A stretch of 64,000 nucleotides of DNA from Hofstenia miamia (taxonomy: Eukaryota > Xenacoelomorpha > Acoela): contig SCFE01000103.1 of NCBI GenBank assembly GCA_004352715.1, positions 460,846-524,845 on the forward strand. Direction: 5' to 3'. Both the position numbers and the translations under genes were made by a program. Under the pieces are notes generated by a model. The model had not been told where the DNA came from, did not search any database, and saw nothing but the letters and a program-made list of their open reading frames with translations. Positions 40,601-47,375 of the stretch are shown here, piece after piece. Position 1 is the first letter of the stretch, and each line of letters opens with the position of its first letter.

Positions 40601-41818
40601 AAATAGCATAAAATATTTATGATTAGAAAGTAATTATTTCAATAAATTTAATGTTACAACTAAATTTCAGTTTAAGGTTTACTAAGCTTTGTATTCGTCT
40701 CGTTGCCTCGCATATTTCTATTATTACGCAAGCTTGTTCATTTTTATTGTTGTTTTACTTAGTGTACATTTGAAGTATTTTTAAGGTTTCCTTGATAAAA
40801 ATGTTTGTTAAATTTTTGCCTTTCATGTAAGTGCTTTCTAAATTAGTAATAGATTCTAAAGTATATTCTAGATCTATTGTTTCAATGTGAATTAACAGCA
40901 AGAGCAAAATATTGAGGGCCGCGTTCATAGAACAATTGATAAAATTTACACATTGATGTCAATGAGTATCCTTGAAATTGCTATATTCATGAGCTCAATT
41001 TTACAATGTCCAAGTGGTCGTAACATTTAAGAAATTCGAACTAATCAAATTTAAAGAACAATATTATACAGGTTGGACCAGAAATCAAGCATCACATGCA
41101 GTCCTCGTCAAAATATAGAGACACTTGAATATTTGGTTTCAACCCTGCCAGTCCTTGTTTGACTACCTTAAAATGTTTTTGTACTTTTCTTTGAGCAAGT
41201 TCTACGACGTTATTTGTGTGTGTAACTACCTGAATCAAATTTTGCCTGGCAATGAATTGTGCGACGAACTCGTGTGTAGTGACCACCCCGATCACCTGAA
41301 TCTATCATTTTGGGGCATCTTAAAGCTGTTTTTTGCCTCAATGTCAAAGATCATCACTGAAATAATCAATAGAGTAAAATAAATTTTCCATGAAAAAGGC
41401 GGTGCATGTATCAATCCAGGGGTGATCAATTTAAGCATCTATTATAATTATGATGAATAGAATTGATATTCCTGTGCATTTTTATAAAAAATCTGCATAG
41501 TGATCGACTTCTGAGACACCCTGTATATTATCAACATTAATACATTATGCGTGTTTAATTTGAAATTGTTTAGTGAGCATAGCTTCCTATTGGCTACGCG
41601 TCCATGTTGATGCTGGTGGAACTAATTTGGACCAAATAGCTTCCTTTGCCCGCTTAGCCCGTCTAGAATATGACATGGAATGCTGCTTAGCTTCTGGCGC
41701 TGTTCTTCGATTACTCTCTATTTCTAATGGTCATGAACCTGCCAAAAAGAATATTCAATATTCATCACACTTTGACTTCTCAGTTCATGTTCATTTCAAG
41801 AACGAGTCTTTAGTCTAA
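3661..41818 (+). CDS. STON: stonin / stoned-B-like endocytic adaptor (14-exon gene)
   Basis: Stonins are animal AP-2 and synaptotagmin-linked cargo adaptors for clathrin-mediated endocytosis and synaptic vesicle recycling. I join 14 exons: 3661-3746, 6991-7229, 7297-7550, 11067-11270, 16254-16364, 18225-18354, 19925-20078, 20591-20839, 22186-22294, 22528-22856, 27942-28212, 29148-29372, 38959-39304 and 41574-41818. All introns are GT-AG and every junction keeps phase. From ATG 3673 the product is 979 residues, close to family length. Residues 1 to about 505 are acidic, Ser-rich and low-complexity, with two NPF motifs (about 422 and 441) of the type that binds EH domains. The stonin homology domain starts near 509. 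A mu-homology domain fills the C-terminus from about 690 and shows the family blocks FLLAFLTDNPE, GKEVVNRADI, LQPLDACRYEIMRF, GTAKYDH and WKINKLP. An upstream coding exon cannot be excluded. Introns of up to 9.6 kb are packed with transposons. Confidence 0.88.
3665..3676 (+). promoter_or_regulatory. minimal upstream ORF overlapping the stonin ATG
   Basis: If 3661 is the mRNA start after splicing, the first AUG is at 3665. It opens a three-codon ORF (Met-Asp-Leu-stop) whose UGA overlaps the main AUG at 3673 as AUGA. The arrangement would favour leaky scanning or re-initiation. It depends on the 5' end being here. Confidence 0.35.
4905..5056. repeat. 21-bp tandem array, left arm of mariner element
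   Basis: About eight head-to-tail copies of a 21-base unit containing TAGTGACATTTTTGC. Because 21 is a multiple of three, the array is open in one frame and yields repeated MSLLIAK. I take that as a by-product, not a protein. Confidence 0.85.
5368..6229 (+). pseudogene. Tc1/mariner (IS630-type) DDE transposase, two frameshifts
   Basis: The natural start is probably ATG 5368 (MRAKITDEIRKQ). A frameshift near 5403 follows, then a 237-codon open stretch. A helix-turn-helix DNA-binding region (VQLAADLGVKRTTA) is followed by the RNase H-fold catalytic core. The first Asp is in KVHLDEMNFN and the second in YMDNAPIH. The PYSP block and the catalytic Glu (NPVEGCF) are read only after a second frameshift near 6113, and that frame then stops at about 6228. 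All three DDE residues are visible but split between frames, so this copy is inactive. DE...DNAPIH proteins of this kind occur widely in IS630-Tc1-mariner families. Confidence 0.8.
6709..6838. repeat. 21-bp tandem array, right arm of mariner element
   Basis: About six copies of the same 21-base unit in the opposite orientation to the left array (GCAAAAATGTCACTATTGAT-like). The outermost GACGGAAAATGG mirrors the left end. Confidence 0.85.
6991..7229 (+). CDS. STON: stonin exon 2
   Basis: The acceptor is TTTCTTTAG at 6990 and the donor GTAAAC at 7230. It encodes a Ser/Asp/Glu-rich, presumably unstructured segment (DEISFAEVAHSFDNDNTL onward) in the linker that precedes the stonin homology domain. 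It enters in phase 2 and leaves in phase 1. Confidence 0.8.
7297..7550 (+). CDS. STON: stonin exon 3
   Basis: A short 67-base intron separates it from exon 2. The acceptor is GTTAATTAG and the donor GTATAT at 7551. The product is again polar and serine-rich (GDVSLASTDDDFTDARLPSS onward), ending in phase 0 after SDIE. Confidence 0.8.
8608..10658 (-). mobile_element. degenerate hAT transposon in stonin intron 3
   Basis: The left end AAGGGTTGGCAAAGAAA (8608) and right end TTTCTTGCCAACCTTG (to 10658) are imperfect inverted repeats. The flanks GACTACGT (8600-8607) and GTCTACAT (10659-10666) agree at 6 of 8 positions, as an aged hAT duplication would. Subterminal GTTTTAAAAC palindromes occur once on the left (near 8670) and three times on the right (10600-10632). 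Transposase fragments on the minus strand confirm the superfamily. Confidence 0.75.
9427..10304 (-). pseudogene. hAT transposase remnants (BED-like N-terminus, DUF659-like core)
   Basis: The N-terminal piece (10304-9954) reads GRKRDAIWAEIDELPAKK and then RKMANLVARMNKHYKI. It is laid out like a BED zinc finger, but its cysteines are replaced. The next piece (9750-9427) has VVTDGAENFKKMRRLI followed by YGCASYQLNLLAK, the hallmark of the DUF659/hAT catalytic core with the second acidic residue in VTDG. No complete frame spans the two pieces, and the C-terminal dimerisation region is not seen. Confidence 0.75.
11067..11270 (+). CDS. STON: stonin exon 4
   Basis: It runs from acceptor ATATTTAG to donor GTATAT and is exactly 68 codons, phase 0 on both sides. 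It encodes ARDAHIDTVLAHHAGYRIL followed by a polar SSGSDFFIEHESPTKSRR segment. The basic SPTKSRR stretch may be a phosphorylation site, but that is inference only. Confidence 0.75.
11271..14259. other. stonin intron 4, first part
   Basis: AT-rich intron sequence with no element ends or coding-like stretch that I can support. A short GC-richer patch at about 13790-13890 (GGGCCCGACTGGGCTTAGG) resembles an old short interspersed repeat but is not classifiable. Confidence 0.5.
14260..14572. other. assembly gap flanked by an identical 146-bp duplication
   Basis: Bases 14260-14405 are repeated at 14427-14572, and 21 Ns (14406-14426) lie between them. Apparently exact repetition on both sides of a gap is what an uncollapsed contig overlap produces. 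It lies inside stonin intron 4 and does not affect coding sequence. Confidence 0.9.
14573..16253. other. stonin intron 4, remainder
   Basis: I see no gene or classifiable repeat. Scattered GC-richer islands near 14700-14990 (CTACCCGTC, GACTCGACCCGTG) may be remnants of an older repeat. Confidence 0.4.
16254..16364 (+). CDS. STON: stonin exon 5
   Basis: A 37-codon exon, phase 0 on both sides, from acceptor CATTATAG to donor GTAAAC. It encodes NDDETMLADSEGSDAHTPIV and then a short CFNCGDD motif, with very acidic composition. Exons 4 and 5 are symmetric, so either could be skipped without shifting the frame. Confidence 0.75.
16365..18224. other. stonin intron 5, no element seen
   Basis: T-rich intron sequence with no recognisable repeats or coding-like frames. 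The ORF at 17944-18135 has no supporting feature. Confidence 0.5.
18225..18354 (+). CDS. STON: stonin exon 6
   Basis: The acceptor is CATTTAG and the donor GTATTT. It is phase 0 in and phase 1 out, and encodes KTLVKNRPITMVDSADAWLQ onward. An alternative acceptor 13 bases upstream (TTTATAG) would run into a stop, which supports the chosen one. Confidence 0.75.
18594..18626. repeat. 33-bp near-perfect palindrome
   Basis: CATGGTTCTCTTAACT (18594-18609) is followed by one base and then its reverse complement with one mismatch (18611-18626). It lies in a stonin intron. No element boundary is evident. Confidence 0.7.
19925..20078 (+). CDS. STON: stonin exon 7
   Basis: The acceptor is TCATTCTAG and the donor GTATTT. 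Phase 1 in and phase 2 out. It encodes DNIPNSKNIADVPHSFPNAK and then an acidic/aromatic run ending FDDGFSLQ. This is the linker just before the NPF-bearing exon. Confidence 0.75.
20591..20839 (+). CDS. STON: stonin exon 8, two NPF motifs
   Basis: The exon carries SFDPLQPV, then QNPFGSFSY and QNPFNSNDD. NPF tripeptides are ligands for EH domains of Eps15 and intersectin and are characteristic of stonins. The open frame runs into TAA at 20841. The donor GTAATC at 20840 removes it and restores the phase needed by exon 9. Confidence 0.85.
20840..22185. other. stonin intron 8
   Basis: No recognisable element or coding segment. The sequence is plain AT-rich intron. Confidence 0.5.
22186..22294 (+). 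CDS. STON: stonin exon 9
   Basis: The acceptor is GTATTTTAG and the donor GTAAAA. It encodes an acidic linker, LSEIQSAEEVFGSDKDLSEE, directly before the stonin homology domain, ending in phase 0. Confidence 0.8.
22528..22856 (+). CDS. STON: stonin exon 10, stonin homology domain
   Basis: It encodes ELPFWQVYVRYPFVKKVGKT, then REWLPVKAVLNPTKKLLELYD, and further on IHTLRISQVTFHKR. This is the stonin homology domain pattern (W-x-P, LELYD, K-I-H-x-L). The frame reaches TAG at 22858, but donor GTAGGT at 22857 removes it and phase 2 joins correctly to exon 11. Confidence 0.88.
22974..23008. repeat. hAT-like terminal fragment with G tract
   Basis: GGTGGCGTAGCTGAGGGGGG followed by CGTCGCCCC resembles the GTGGCGTAGC ends of many animal DNA transposons. 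No partner end is visible, so this is only a fragment. Confidence 0.3.
23009..24398. other. stonin intron 10, weak coding-like relic
   Basis: A stretch at 23620-24060 can be read in pieces (TIAAKKNVTVDEKHFTLNNM, then FGALVKKPLTKFAKL and RTNDVESVFSCK), with stops between. It may be a decayed transposase or processed pseudogene. I cannot assign it. Confidence 0.3.
24399..25490. mobile_element. non-autonomous hAT-like element
   Basis: The left end GAGTGTTTCTCAAAC (24399) is an imperfect inverse of the right end GGTTGAGAACCATTG (to 25490). The flanks ATATAGAG (24391-24398) and ATATAGAT (25491-25498) match at 7 of 8 bases, fitting an 8-bp target duplication. Ends reading AGTGTTTCTCAA are common in hAT families. 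The interior holds a LINE tail on the minus strand rather than a transposase. Confidence 0.7.
24885..25224 (-). pseudogene. LINE C-terminal tail inside the hAT element
   Basis: The minus strand reads AQRLRINTYRQLIDTGNDFQ, then PIAFEVQGNCGPESFEFFK. After a frameshift, an overlapping frame gives QRISIAIQMTNSASVVGII. This matches the conserved end of LINE polyproteins (F-x-P-x-A-F-E-x-x-G, and a final Q-R-x-S-x-A-I-Q). The rest of the LINE is absent. Confidence 0.65.
26576..27124 (-). pseudogene. pogo/Tigger-type DDE transposase C-terminal remnant
   Basis: The minus strand reads NEVFLSLLTRLWKEMHLAVA, then FRAAGLSPFKIQEVMRNAP. This is the usual end of pogo/jerky-type transposases (F-P-x-L-L-x-x-L-W, then G-F-R-x-x-G-L-x-P-F). 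An upstream piece, 27124-26870, has QQSWKRLKP, possibly the LDV-x-x-F-x-P-L-K-x-x-W block. The catalytic core is lost. A poor zinc-finger-like frame at 26189-25890 downstream may be unrelated. Confidence 0.55.
27942..28212 (+). CDS. STON: stonin exon 11, end of SHD and start of mu-homology domain
   Basis: The acceptor is CAATTTTTAG and the donor GTGAGA. It encodes KYEESYNHLTKLGF, a helical stretch, and then VNVVVKVFLLAFLTDNPE. The last block is the family sequence at the start of the stonin mu-homology domain. Phase 2 in, phase 0 out. Confidence 0.88.
29148..29372 (+). CDS. STON: stonin exon 12, mu-homology domain
   Basis: 75 codons in phase 0, from acceptor CACTTAG to donor GTAGAC. The motifs GFNDSRIKGKEVVNRADIV, WIDMRNVIFHSTVD and LQPLDACRYEIMRFTVPK follow the order of animal stonins. 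The PLDACR-x-E-x-MRF block is particularly close to vertebrate stonin. Confidence 0.92.
29457..30270 (-). pseudogene. Tc1/mariner-superfamily transposase pseudogene
   Basis: On the minus strand a helix-turn-helix start (MKKSQIMEHFTSVGISRSTI, then PSQRDLAQKYGISQPYVNKI) leads to the catalytic core. The first acidic cluster IVMDDE is followed at once by an in-frame TAA (near 29884) where the family usually has Ser. The frame then reopens with ISKPYFEPSR and YLFWPDLASANYAK, where the second Asp lies. It stops again near 29590 and resumes shifted. The PDLAS motif marks a common animal Tc1/mariner lineage. The third acidic residue is not recognisable. It lies in the 9.6-kb stonin intron 12. Confidence 0.75.
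30348..30750. other. duplicated sequence across a single-N join
   Basis: About 125 bases starting ATCCAATTAATCGATAATAC at 30348 recur after the N at 30607, starting at 30608, with small indels. The sequence between them is unique, so this is either a bad contig join or two copies of a transposon end. Confidence 0.7.
30928..31777 (-). pseudogene. retrotransposon RT/RNase H relic, probably DIRS-like
   Basis: The upstream part on the minus strand reads HNLLGYLFSISDHIIAATPE, then ELDLAQLSWKQRQSALGHI. This resembles the linker after the palm domain of DIRS/Ngaro-type reverse transcriptases. The downstream part (31281-30928) has TTLRKELYAAIIFLDKA, then ILTDSWNLACTFNSW and VKWIHSQSN, an RNase H pattern with E, D and a W-x-H-S-x-x-N end. 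Frames are broken between them. No recombinase or terminal repeats are visible, so the class is tentative. Confidence 0.5.
31901..33538. other. stonin intron 12, no classifiable content
   Basis: The first few hundred bases may still belong to the retroelement relic. The rest is AT-rich with no recognisable feature. Confidence 0.4.
33539..33658 (+). pseudogene. exon-like terminal segment, unknown origin
   Basis: After an acceptor-like TTATATTAG, an open frame of 38 codons reads YHPMNASEGHGVDSSEGGAE, then YVNFAIPYEDFFDEF and a stop. The stop overlaps AATAAA (TTTTAATAAA). It looks like the last exon of some gene or transposon ORF, but no partner exon is visible in the intron. Confidence 0.3.
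34800..36963 (-). pseudogene. unclassified hAT-like transposase-family protein, nearly intact
   Basis: Three consecutive minus-strand frames form one protein of about 720 residues. The N-terminus (36963 down to about 36575) contains a helical region and CPCDCYDKG. A frameshift follows, then DECRCTIRIPVEEW, apparently the second half of a Cys cluster. The middle has MICIGFDGRKDET, EEHYTIVKEPGSSYIDHL and VDSGTSR, then VICDGTPVNT. A lone TGA at 35849 follows, after which the same frame continues to LERPLQWFICLLHMNELPFR. The C-terminus has NSQGIERAVSTVTQASEK and CFILNMNKSRE. Spacing of the Asp residues in FDGRKD and CDGTxxN and the Glu in GIERAVS resembles the hAT RNase H layout. I recall similar unnamed proteins in invertebrates but cannot place them in a described superfamily. 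Confidence 0.6.
36964..38958. other. stonin intron 12, distal part
   Basis: Mostly featureless. On the minus strand at about 38000-37741 a short frame contains two related units, LAETINVLHEYGY and LAEAIHVLYENGY, an internal duplication of a coding-like segment. I see no gene around it. Confidence 0.4.
38959..39304 (+). CDS. STON: stonin exon 13, mu-homology domain
   Basis: The acceptor is TTTTGTTTAG and the donor is GTTCTA after TCATCAG. It encodes VLPIKPMAAISMDASQFLDI, IRFSLPLPPVIGRR, then LNAGTAKYDHLSSALLWKI and NKLPGKSSG. GTAKY(D/E)H and W-x-I-N-(K/R)-LP are diagnostic stonin blocks. Without splicing the frame ends at a TGA 18 bases on. Confidence 0.9.
41069..41522. mobile_element. mariner-derived MITE in stonin intron 13
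   Basis: The left end CAGGTTGGACCAGAAATCAA and the right end (inverse) CAGGGTGTCTCAGAAGTCGA are related inverted repeats flanked by TA on both sides. The ACAGGGTGTCTCAGAAGT type is common for mariner-like ends. A short minus-strand frame (41295-41092) is not a complete transposase. Confidence 0.65.
41574..41818 (+). CDS. STON: stonin exon 14, C-terminus
   Basis: The acceptor is AAATTGTTTAG. Two bases complete the codon left by exon 13. It encodes SIASYWLRVHVDAGGTNLDQ onward and ends YSSHFDFSVHVHFKNESLV followed by TAA. The last strand matches the terminal YSAHYSYQV-type strand of vertebrate stonins. Confidence 0.88.
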
Positions 41819-42878
41819 AATGTAGTTTCTTTATTTCAAGGTGCTATTCAATTGATTTCTATTTTGTTTGCGCATGATATTATCTTACGTATGGATGAAG
41901 AGTAGGAGGTTCTCTTTAATTTTTGCTCTTACACGAAAGTGCTAACTTATTATATCTTTCCAAGTCTATACGCTTCTTCTATCTTCTGCTATGACCCAAT
42001 TTATAAAAATTCACAATTGATCTGTTGTCCTTACTTCATCCAAACTACTTCTGCATATTTAGCTTTATTCCAACAACAGTAGATAATCTCATCATCTATT
42101 TAAGGCAAGAGTCATTGTTCGAAGGATTGGATTGAATGGGTTGAAGTGATGAATGATAACTAGGGTTATATGGGGTTAACTAGTTTAATCCACTTTTTTC
42201 TGTAATGCTATTAGTTATTAGGCTTTATAAGCCTACTAATACAAAATTTTTTAGTCCCATAAAACTCTAGTTGCAAATAGCTGATGTACAAATAAGAGAG
42301 CTGTTGAAGTGTTAATCTTACTGAACGTCTTTAATACTTGGATGTATTTGTTCATCAGCGCAGTTAGTATTGTCGTATTTCTAAAATTTTTAATTGCTAC
42401 CACGATTTCTAATTTGTTAATTCTCAATGTAATTTGTACATAATAGTGGTCTCTAAACAGCTGTAAATTATACATTCTGTATTTTGTATGTAAATACAAT
42501 TTTATTTGCTTTATTTTCCTCTGCTTTTACACAATATGCACGAGAGTGCAGGCAGTGTTTTTCACTCATTTCCAATTGGTCGGTTTTAGATCATTAACTT
42601 GTTGGATTGTATTATGCACATATATGATAACCATTAGAATAATAATGTTATTTTTTTTTCAAAACAAAAGTTTTGTAAATTTATTATCCTATTTTTCTTA
42701 CAATTTCAAGCTAAAATTCAGAAAAGTGTTCTAAGCATAAAAATAGCATGGAATACACAAGAATTCAATATTGTTTTCAAAGTTTTCTGCTTTAAAAATC
42801 CGCCCTCGACCTAATTGTTGTCAAATCAATATTTGTGTTTTGTTTATCCGCATACCTTTTATAAACTTGGATATATAT
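41819..42878. other. stonin 3' flank
   Basis: Contains the 3' UTR of stonin without a clear nearby AATAAA. Nothing else is recognisable. Confidence 0.5.
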
Positions 42879-44203
42879 AGGGGTTGGCAAAAAATGGTGT
42901 TCATTATGGGACTCATTTTTAAATTTATTTCATAGTGAAATTTCAAACAACTATAACAGCATAACAGCTTAGCATACCAAAAAATAATATAAAAATATGT
43001 GTACAATGATGCAGTCATATATAGTCACCATTGAGTTCAATAATCATTTGGGGGTCTGCCATTAATTTTCCTTCTGCCTCATGAAAACATTCTCAGTAAA
43101 TGTGCCGGGGTTATCAGTTACAGCATCGTTCACTGCATCCATATCTTCGTAATCTTCTCTGCGAAATATTCAAAGTTTCTGAAAACAAACCTGTTCATAA
43201 GATTAAAGTCGGGTGAGTATCGAGGCTGTTTCACTCGTACGATATTCTTTGTGGTGAGCCAGTCAGTTACCTGTCTGCTCACGTGTGGTCGTGCATTGTC
43301 ATGCCCTTCAATATTAGCATAGTGTATGAGTATGTTATCCAGAAACAATTTGTATCGTTCTGCATCCATGGTTCCTTCACGTACTAACTCGAAATATGCA
43401 TTTCCATGGACATTGGAAGCCATGATAACCATTACTTTTTTTCTACTGTGGATCTTTTAATAACTTTTGGGCGATCACCTGCACCATCAACGTAAAAATG
43501 TTGTCTAGACGTAGGAACACGTAGGTAGATCCATTTTTCATCAGTTACAACTTAACGATGCTCTATTCTTTGATTTAGCATGACCATTGTTCCAGCTTCC
43601 TTAATACTTTGCAATTTATGAGCTCTCTTAATGGATGTAGGACCCAACGTCCATGAAGACATTTCTTCTGTAGATGGTCTACAAGTATTATATAGACGCT
43701 TCTGTAAGGTATGCCAATTTCTCTTTCAATATCCTTGCTGCTTAATCCACAATCGTTTTCGATCAGTTGTCACATTTGTTCAACATTTGCATCAGATGTT
43801 GACGTTTTCGGTCTTTCTGAAACAGAACTACGGACATTGGTCTTCCTGGTACCATCATGAAACTCTTTTACAATTGTTTGAATGCGCGGTAATTTAAGAA
43901 CCTCTTCACCATGGGCATTAACTAACAGTTCGTGCATCTCAAATGCAGAATATTCATTTAAAAACAATTTATGAATAAGAAACATAACTTCTGACTTGTT
44001 AATTCCAGCCATTTTGTATTCAATATTTTTGAAACCAAAATAAATAAATAAGCCACAGGTTAACAGATTGCTAAGTATACAATAGATAAATTTTTCAATT
44101 TTTATGACCATAGAGAATTTCTCCTGCAGTAATTTTTGGGACCATAGATTATTTAACATTACAATAATAGTCCCATAATGAACGCCGTTTTTTGGTAACC
44201 CCT
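42879..44203 (-). mobile_element. mariner-like transposon with TA target duplication
   Basis: The left end AGGGGTTGGCAAAAAATGG continues to TTCATTATGGGACT, and the right end is its inverse (AGTCCCATAATGAACGCCG, then TTTTTTGGTAACCCCT). TA flanks both sides. The element is about 1.3 kb, the normal mariner size, and carries a minus-strand transposase pseudogene. Confidence 0.88.
43130..44159 (-). pseudogene. mariner-type transposase pseudogene
   Basis: The N-terminal half (44159-43770) has the helix-turn-helix region MAGINKSEVMFLIHKLFLNE and GTRKTNVRSSVSERPKTSTS. The C-terminal half (43432-43130) has VMASNVHGNAYFE-type sequence, HDNARPHVSRQ carrying the second catalytic Asp, and PRYSPDFNLMNRFVF, where an acidic residue is expected but N-L-M-N is read. 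Frames are broken in the middle (43770-43440). The copy is non-functional as read. Confidence 0.82.
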
Positions 44204-45064
44204 ATACTTTGCTTGTCTATGATAATTATTTTAGGTGATTACATTTTCAAGGGGCCTACTGCAAAAAATTCACACATTTCTTATAAATATGTAAACTAGT
44301 TCAGAATCTATATAACTCTTCCCATACCCTTGAGAGTTCATAATATGATATCAAATACAGTGAAGAACCCTTACAAAGCACTTGCGCGGGTTTCTATGTT
44401 AAAAATAAATTGCTTGATATGATGTTGCATTAATGNTCGGTCTTTCTGAAACAGAACTACGGACAGTGGTCTTCCTGGTACCATCATGAAACTCTTTTAC
44501 AATTGTTTGAATGCGCGGTAATTTAAGAACCTCTTCACCATGGGCATTAACTAACAGTTCGTGCATCTCAAATGCAGAATATTCATTTAAAAACAATTTA
44601 TGAATAAGAAACATAACTTCTGACTTGTTAATTCCAGCCATTTTGTATTCAATATTTTTGAAACCAAAATAAATAAATAAGCCACAGGTTAACAGATTGC
44701 TAAGTATACAATAGATAAATTTTTCAATTTTTATGACCATAGAGAATTTCTCCTGCAGTAATTTTTGGGACCATAGATTATTTAACATTACAATAATAGT
44801 CCCATAATGAACGCCGTTTTTTGGTAACCCCTATACTTTGCTTGTCTATGATAATTATTTTAGGTGATTACATTTTCAAGGGGCCTACTGCAAAAAATTC
44901 ACACATTTCTTATAAATATGTAAACTAGTTCAGAATCTATATAACTCTTCCCATACCCTTGAGAGTTCATAATATGATATCAAATACAGTGAAGAACCCT
45001 TACAAAGCACTTGCGCGGGTTTCTATGTTAAAAATAAATTGCTTGATATGATGTTGCATTAATG
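43808..45064. other. 628-bp duplication around a single N, assembly artefact
   Basis: Bases 43808-44435 are repeated as 44437-45064, differing at very few positions (ACATTGG versus ACAGTGG near the start). The single N at 44436 lies between. The second copy includes the mariner's 5' half and its flank. An uncollapsed contig overlap or two alleles is far more likely than a true tandem duplication. Confidence 0.88.
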
Positions 45065-45284
45065 GCTTTAGTAGATTTGTACGGTGATGATGAATGTCCA
45101 AGTAGTTTCCCAATAAATCCCCGAGGTTTTTGCCTTTCTTCAATTTTCCCAATCTCTGCCATACAAACACCCAATGACGTTTTTATAATGCTCATCAGTA
45201 GAACAGTATGTTGAATATGTGCCGAATAGTGAAGCTTATATAAGTTCTTTAATGCTGAAATGTATTCGCCAGTAGTGAGATCAC
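45028..45284 (-). CDS. probable terminal exon of an unidentified minus-strand gene
   Basis: After acceptor TTTAATCTTTTAG the minus strand is open for 84 codons to TAA. It reads DLTTGEYISALKNLYKLHYS, HIQHTVLLMSIIKTSLGVCM, then AEIGKIEERQKPRGFIGKLL. The alternating amphipathic pattern looks like real coding sequence rather than chance. The frame stays open a little further upstream (IEVAFNLL), so the acceptor may be wrong. I see no upstream exon and do not recognise the family. Its end lies in the sequence duplicated at the N join. Confidence 0.45.
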
Positions 45285-45310
45285 CTAAAAGATTAAATGC
45301 GACCTCAATG

Positions 45311-46151
45311 GATAATCAACAGTATTTCATTTTCATTGGACAAATCTCTACTTAACACTAAAGTGTAAGTGAAAATTCATCATGACAGTTCTTTTATATA
45401 ACGTAATGTTTCAAAGCAAATCGCAACAAAACTGACTCATTAATGATGTCGTTCAGCTTCGTTTCGTTTAATTGTAGTGTCATTACCGATTCATTTCACT
45501 TTTTTAATTTACGATTTGTTCAGCCCCTTTAATCTATAGCCCACTCAGTACTAAGTTTATAGCTGAAAGCCATAAAAAGAAGGTTGCTAGACTAAAACAT
45601 ATTCACTTTAATGATAATTTTATGTAAAACGAACAAATCGTTATTTCGAGGCGTAAAAATATATTATTGCATTATTTTGTTTTCAATATTTTTGATGTAA
45701 AAACGTATTACATATGAAGACATTTTAAGAAATCACTTTGTATGGAATTGATATGAAAGATTCATTTGCATTAGTCACTGCTCTGTATATAATCCCTTAC
45801 ATGTCGACATAGCTTAATCTTTTTCGAAAGGGTGGATTTGCTCTCCCCCTATATAATTCTGTATTTAATTGGGGTGATCAAAACGAACTTTGCACAAATA
45901 GTTTTCATGTCAGCACTATCAATTTGGAATGTTCAGAAGTTAGATGCAGCATCACCACTTTTGATGATCTCATCAAATCTAAAAATTCGGGGATTATTTG
46001 AAATACATTAAATATTGGTTTTAGCAGTTAAAAAGGATGAAATTCATTCTCAACTTATTAATTGTAATTTTCTCGTTTTGTTTACATACTTTTTTCATAG
46101 CAACAATAATAAAAGGTTTGTAAAAATTGTAAGACTATACCATTAAATTTA
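45311..46151. other. intergenic, no gene seen
   Basis: AT-rich sequence between the unidentified minus-strand exon and PARL. No repeats recognised. Confidence 0.5.
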
Positions 46152-46171
46152 CACATATTTTCTCATTTTAG
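46152..46171 (+). promoter_or_regulatory. splice acceptor one base before the PARL ATG
   Basis: TTTTCTCATTTTAG ends at 46171 and the ATG starts at 46173. A strong acceptor this close to the start codon fits spliced-leader addition or a 5'-UTR intron. Confidence 0.55.
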
Positions 46172-46172
46172 A

Positions 46173-46382
46173 ATGTTTTCGTTGCAGGCATGCTTGTGGC
46201 GCAATTTCACAGTTCAGCGAAGATTTCTTGGAAAATTCGCACACAGTCACAAGAAATCCAGCCGCGCTAGCTTCAATTTAAAAGGCTCTAGGTTAACTAA
46301 ACATTTTTTGTTTTCAGTGGGATTTACTGGTTGTACAATGATCGGTGGATCAGCGTATGAAAATTTCAGCTCATCATCAAAA
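46173..46382 (+). CDS. PARL: PARL exon 1, targeting sequence and first membrane segment
   Basis: 70 codons from MFSLQACLWRNFTVQRRFLG to FSSSSK, followed by donor GTATGA. The basic presequence precedes a hydrophobic segment. Confidence 0.85.
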
Positions 46383-47342
46383 GTATGAGCTTTTACAATT
46401 GTTTCCAAAAATCTCAATTACAATGTGTTTTAATGTAGGGCGAGGTTGTATTTTGTATCCTTCATCAACTACTTTTGCTTTTACATAATTTTGAATGCCT
46501 AAAACACTCGTAAATCAAATGAAGTTTCATTTAATTATATCTGTCACATTTTGTTGAAGTTCATTTATGATGATCAGTAATGTATTAGTTATGTATTCCT
46601 TGATTTAACAGAACTTTCTTTAACATTGTTAGTTTGTATTGGTATTTATTAGAAGGAATGGTATATAGCATCTCTGAAATAGACTCCATATTTTAATTTT
46701 GTTTTCAAATTGAGGATAATGGAATCGTGTTTGAACCGCCAGTTGCTAAATCCATTTTATAATTGCATGCCGTTTATTTTTTATAAATTTTGTAAAAGCT
46801 CATGCGTTAGCAAAAACTATCCAGATATCAGCTAATAGATTTTACTTCACTCCAAAATAACGTCGATAGAATCAACCTATCTCACAAAATAGCGATTGGA
46901 ATTACAGCTCTGAACTTTGCAATCTGGCTAGGGCTGCGTAAATCAGCATCAATGCGTCATTTTTTCGAGGTCGCTGCTCATAGTAGGCGAAGTTCATCTC
47001 TCATTTTGGCGGCTTTCAACCACGCAAATTTTATTCATTTTGCTGTCAATATGTTTGTTTTTAACAATATCTTTCCAAATGTTTCACACTCTCTTGGTCC
47101 TGCACAAACGTTAGCTTTTTATCTTTCAGGTAACATGTTTCTGTATGCAATTTATCTATATTATCTCACATTATGGATTTGTGATAAAATATGCTTTTAC
47201 TCCTACATACTAGCATTAGAAACATAGTAATACAATATGCTCTTTTATAAATATTTCTTGTTACAATGATATGTCGTTTGGTTGATTTAAAATTTTGATA
47301 CAATTCTAGTAATTATTTTCTAAAGTTTTTGCATTCACTTGT

Positions 47343-47375
<33 letters not shown>

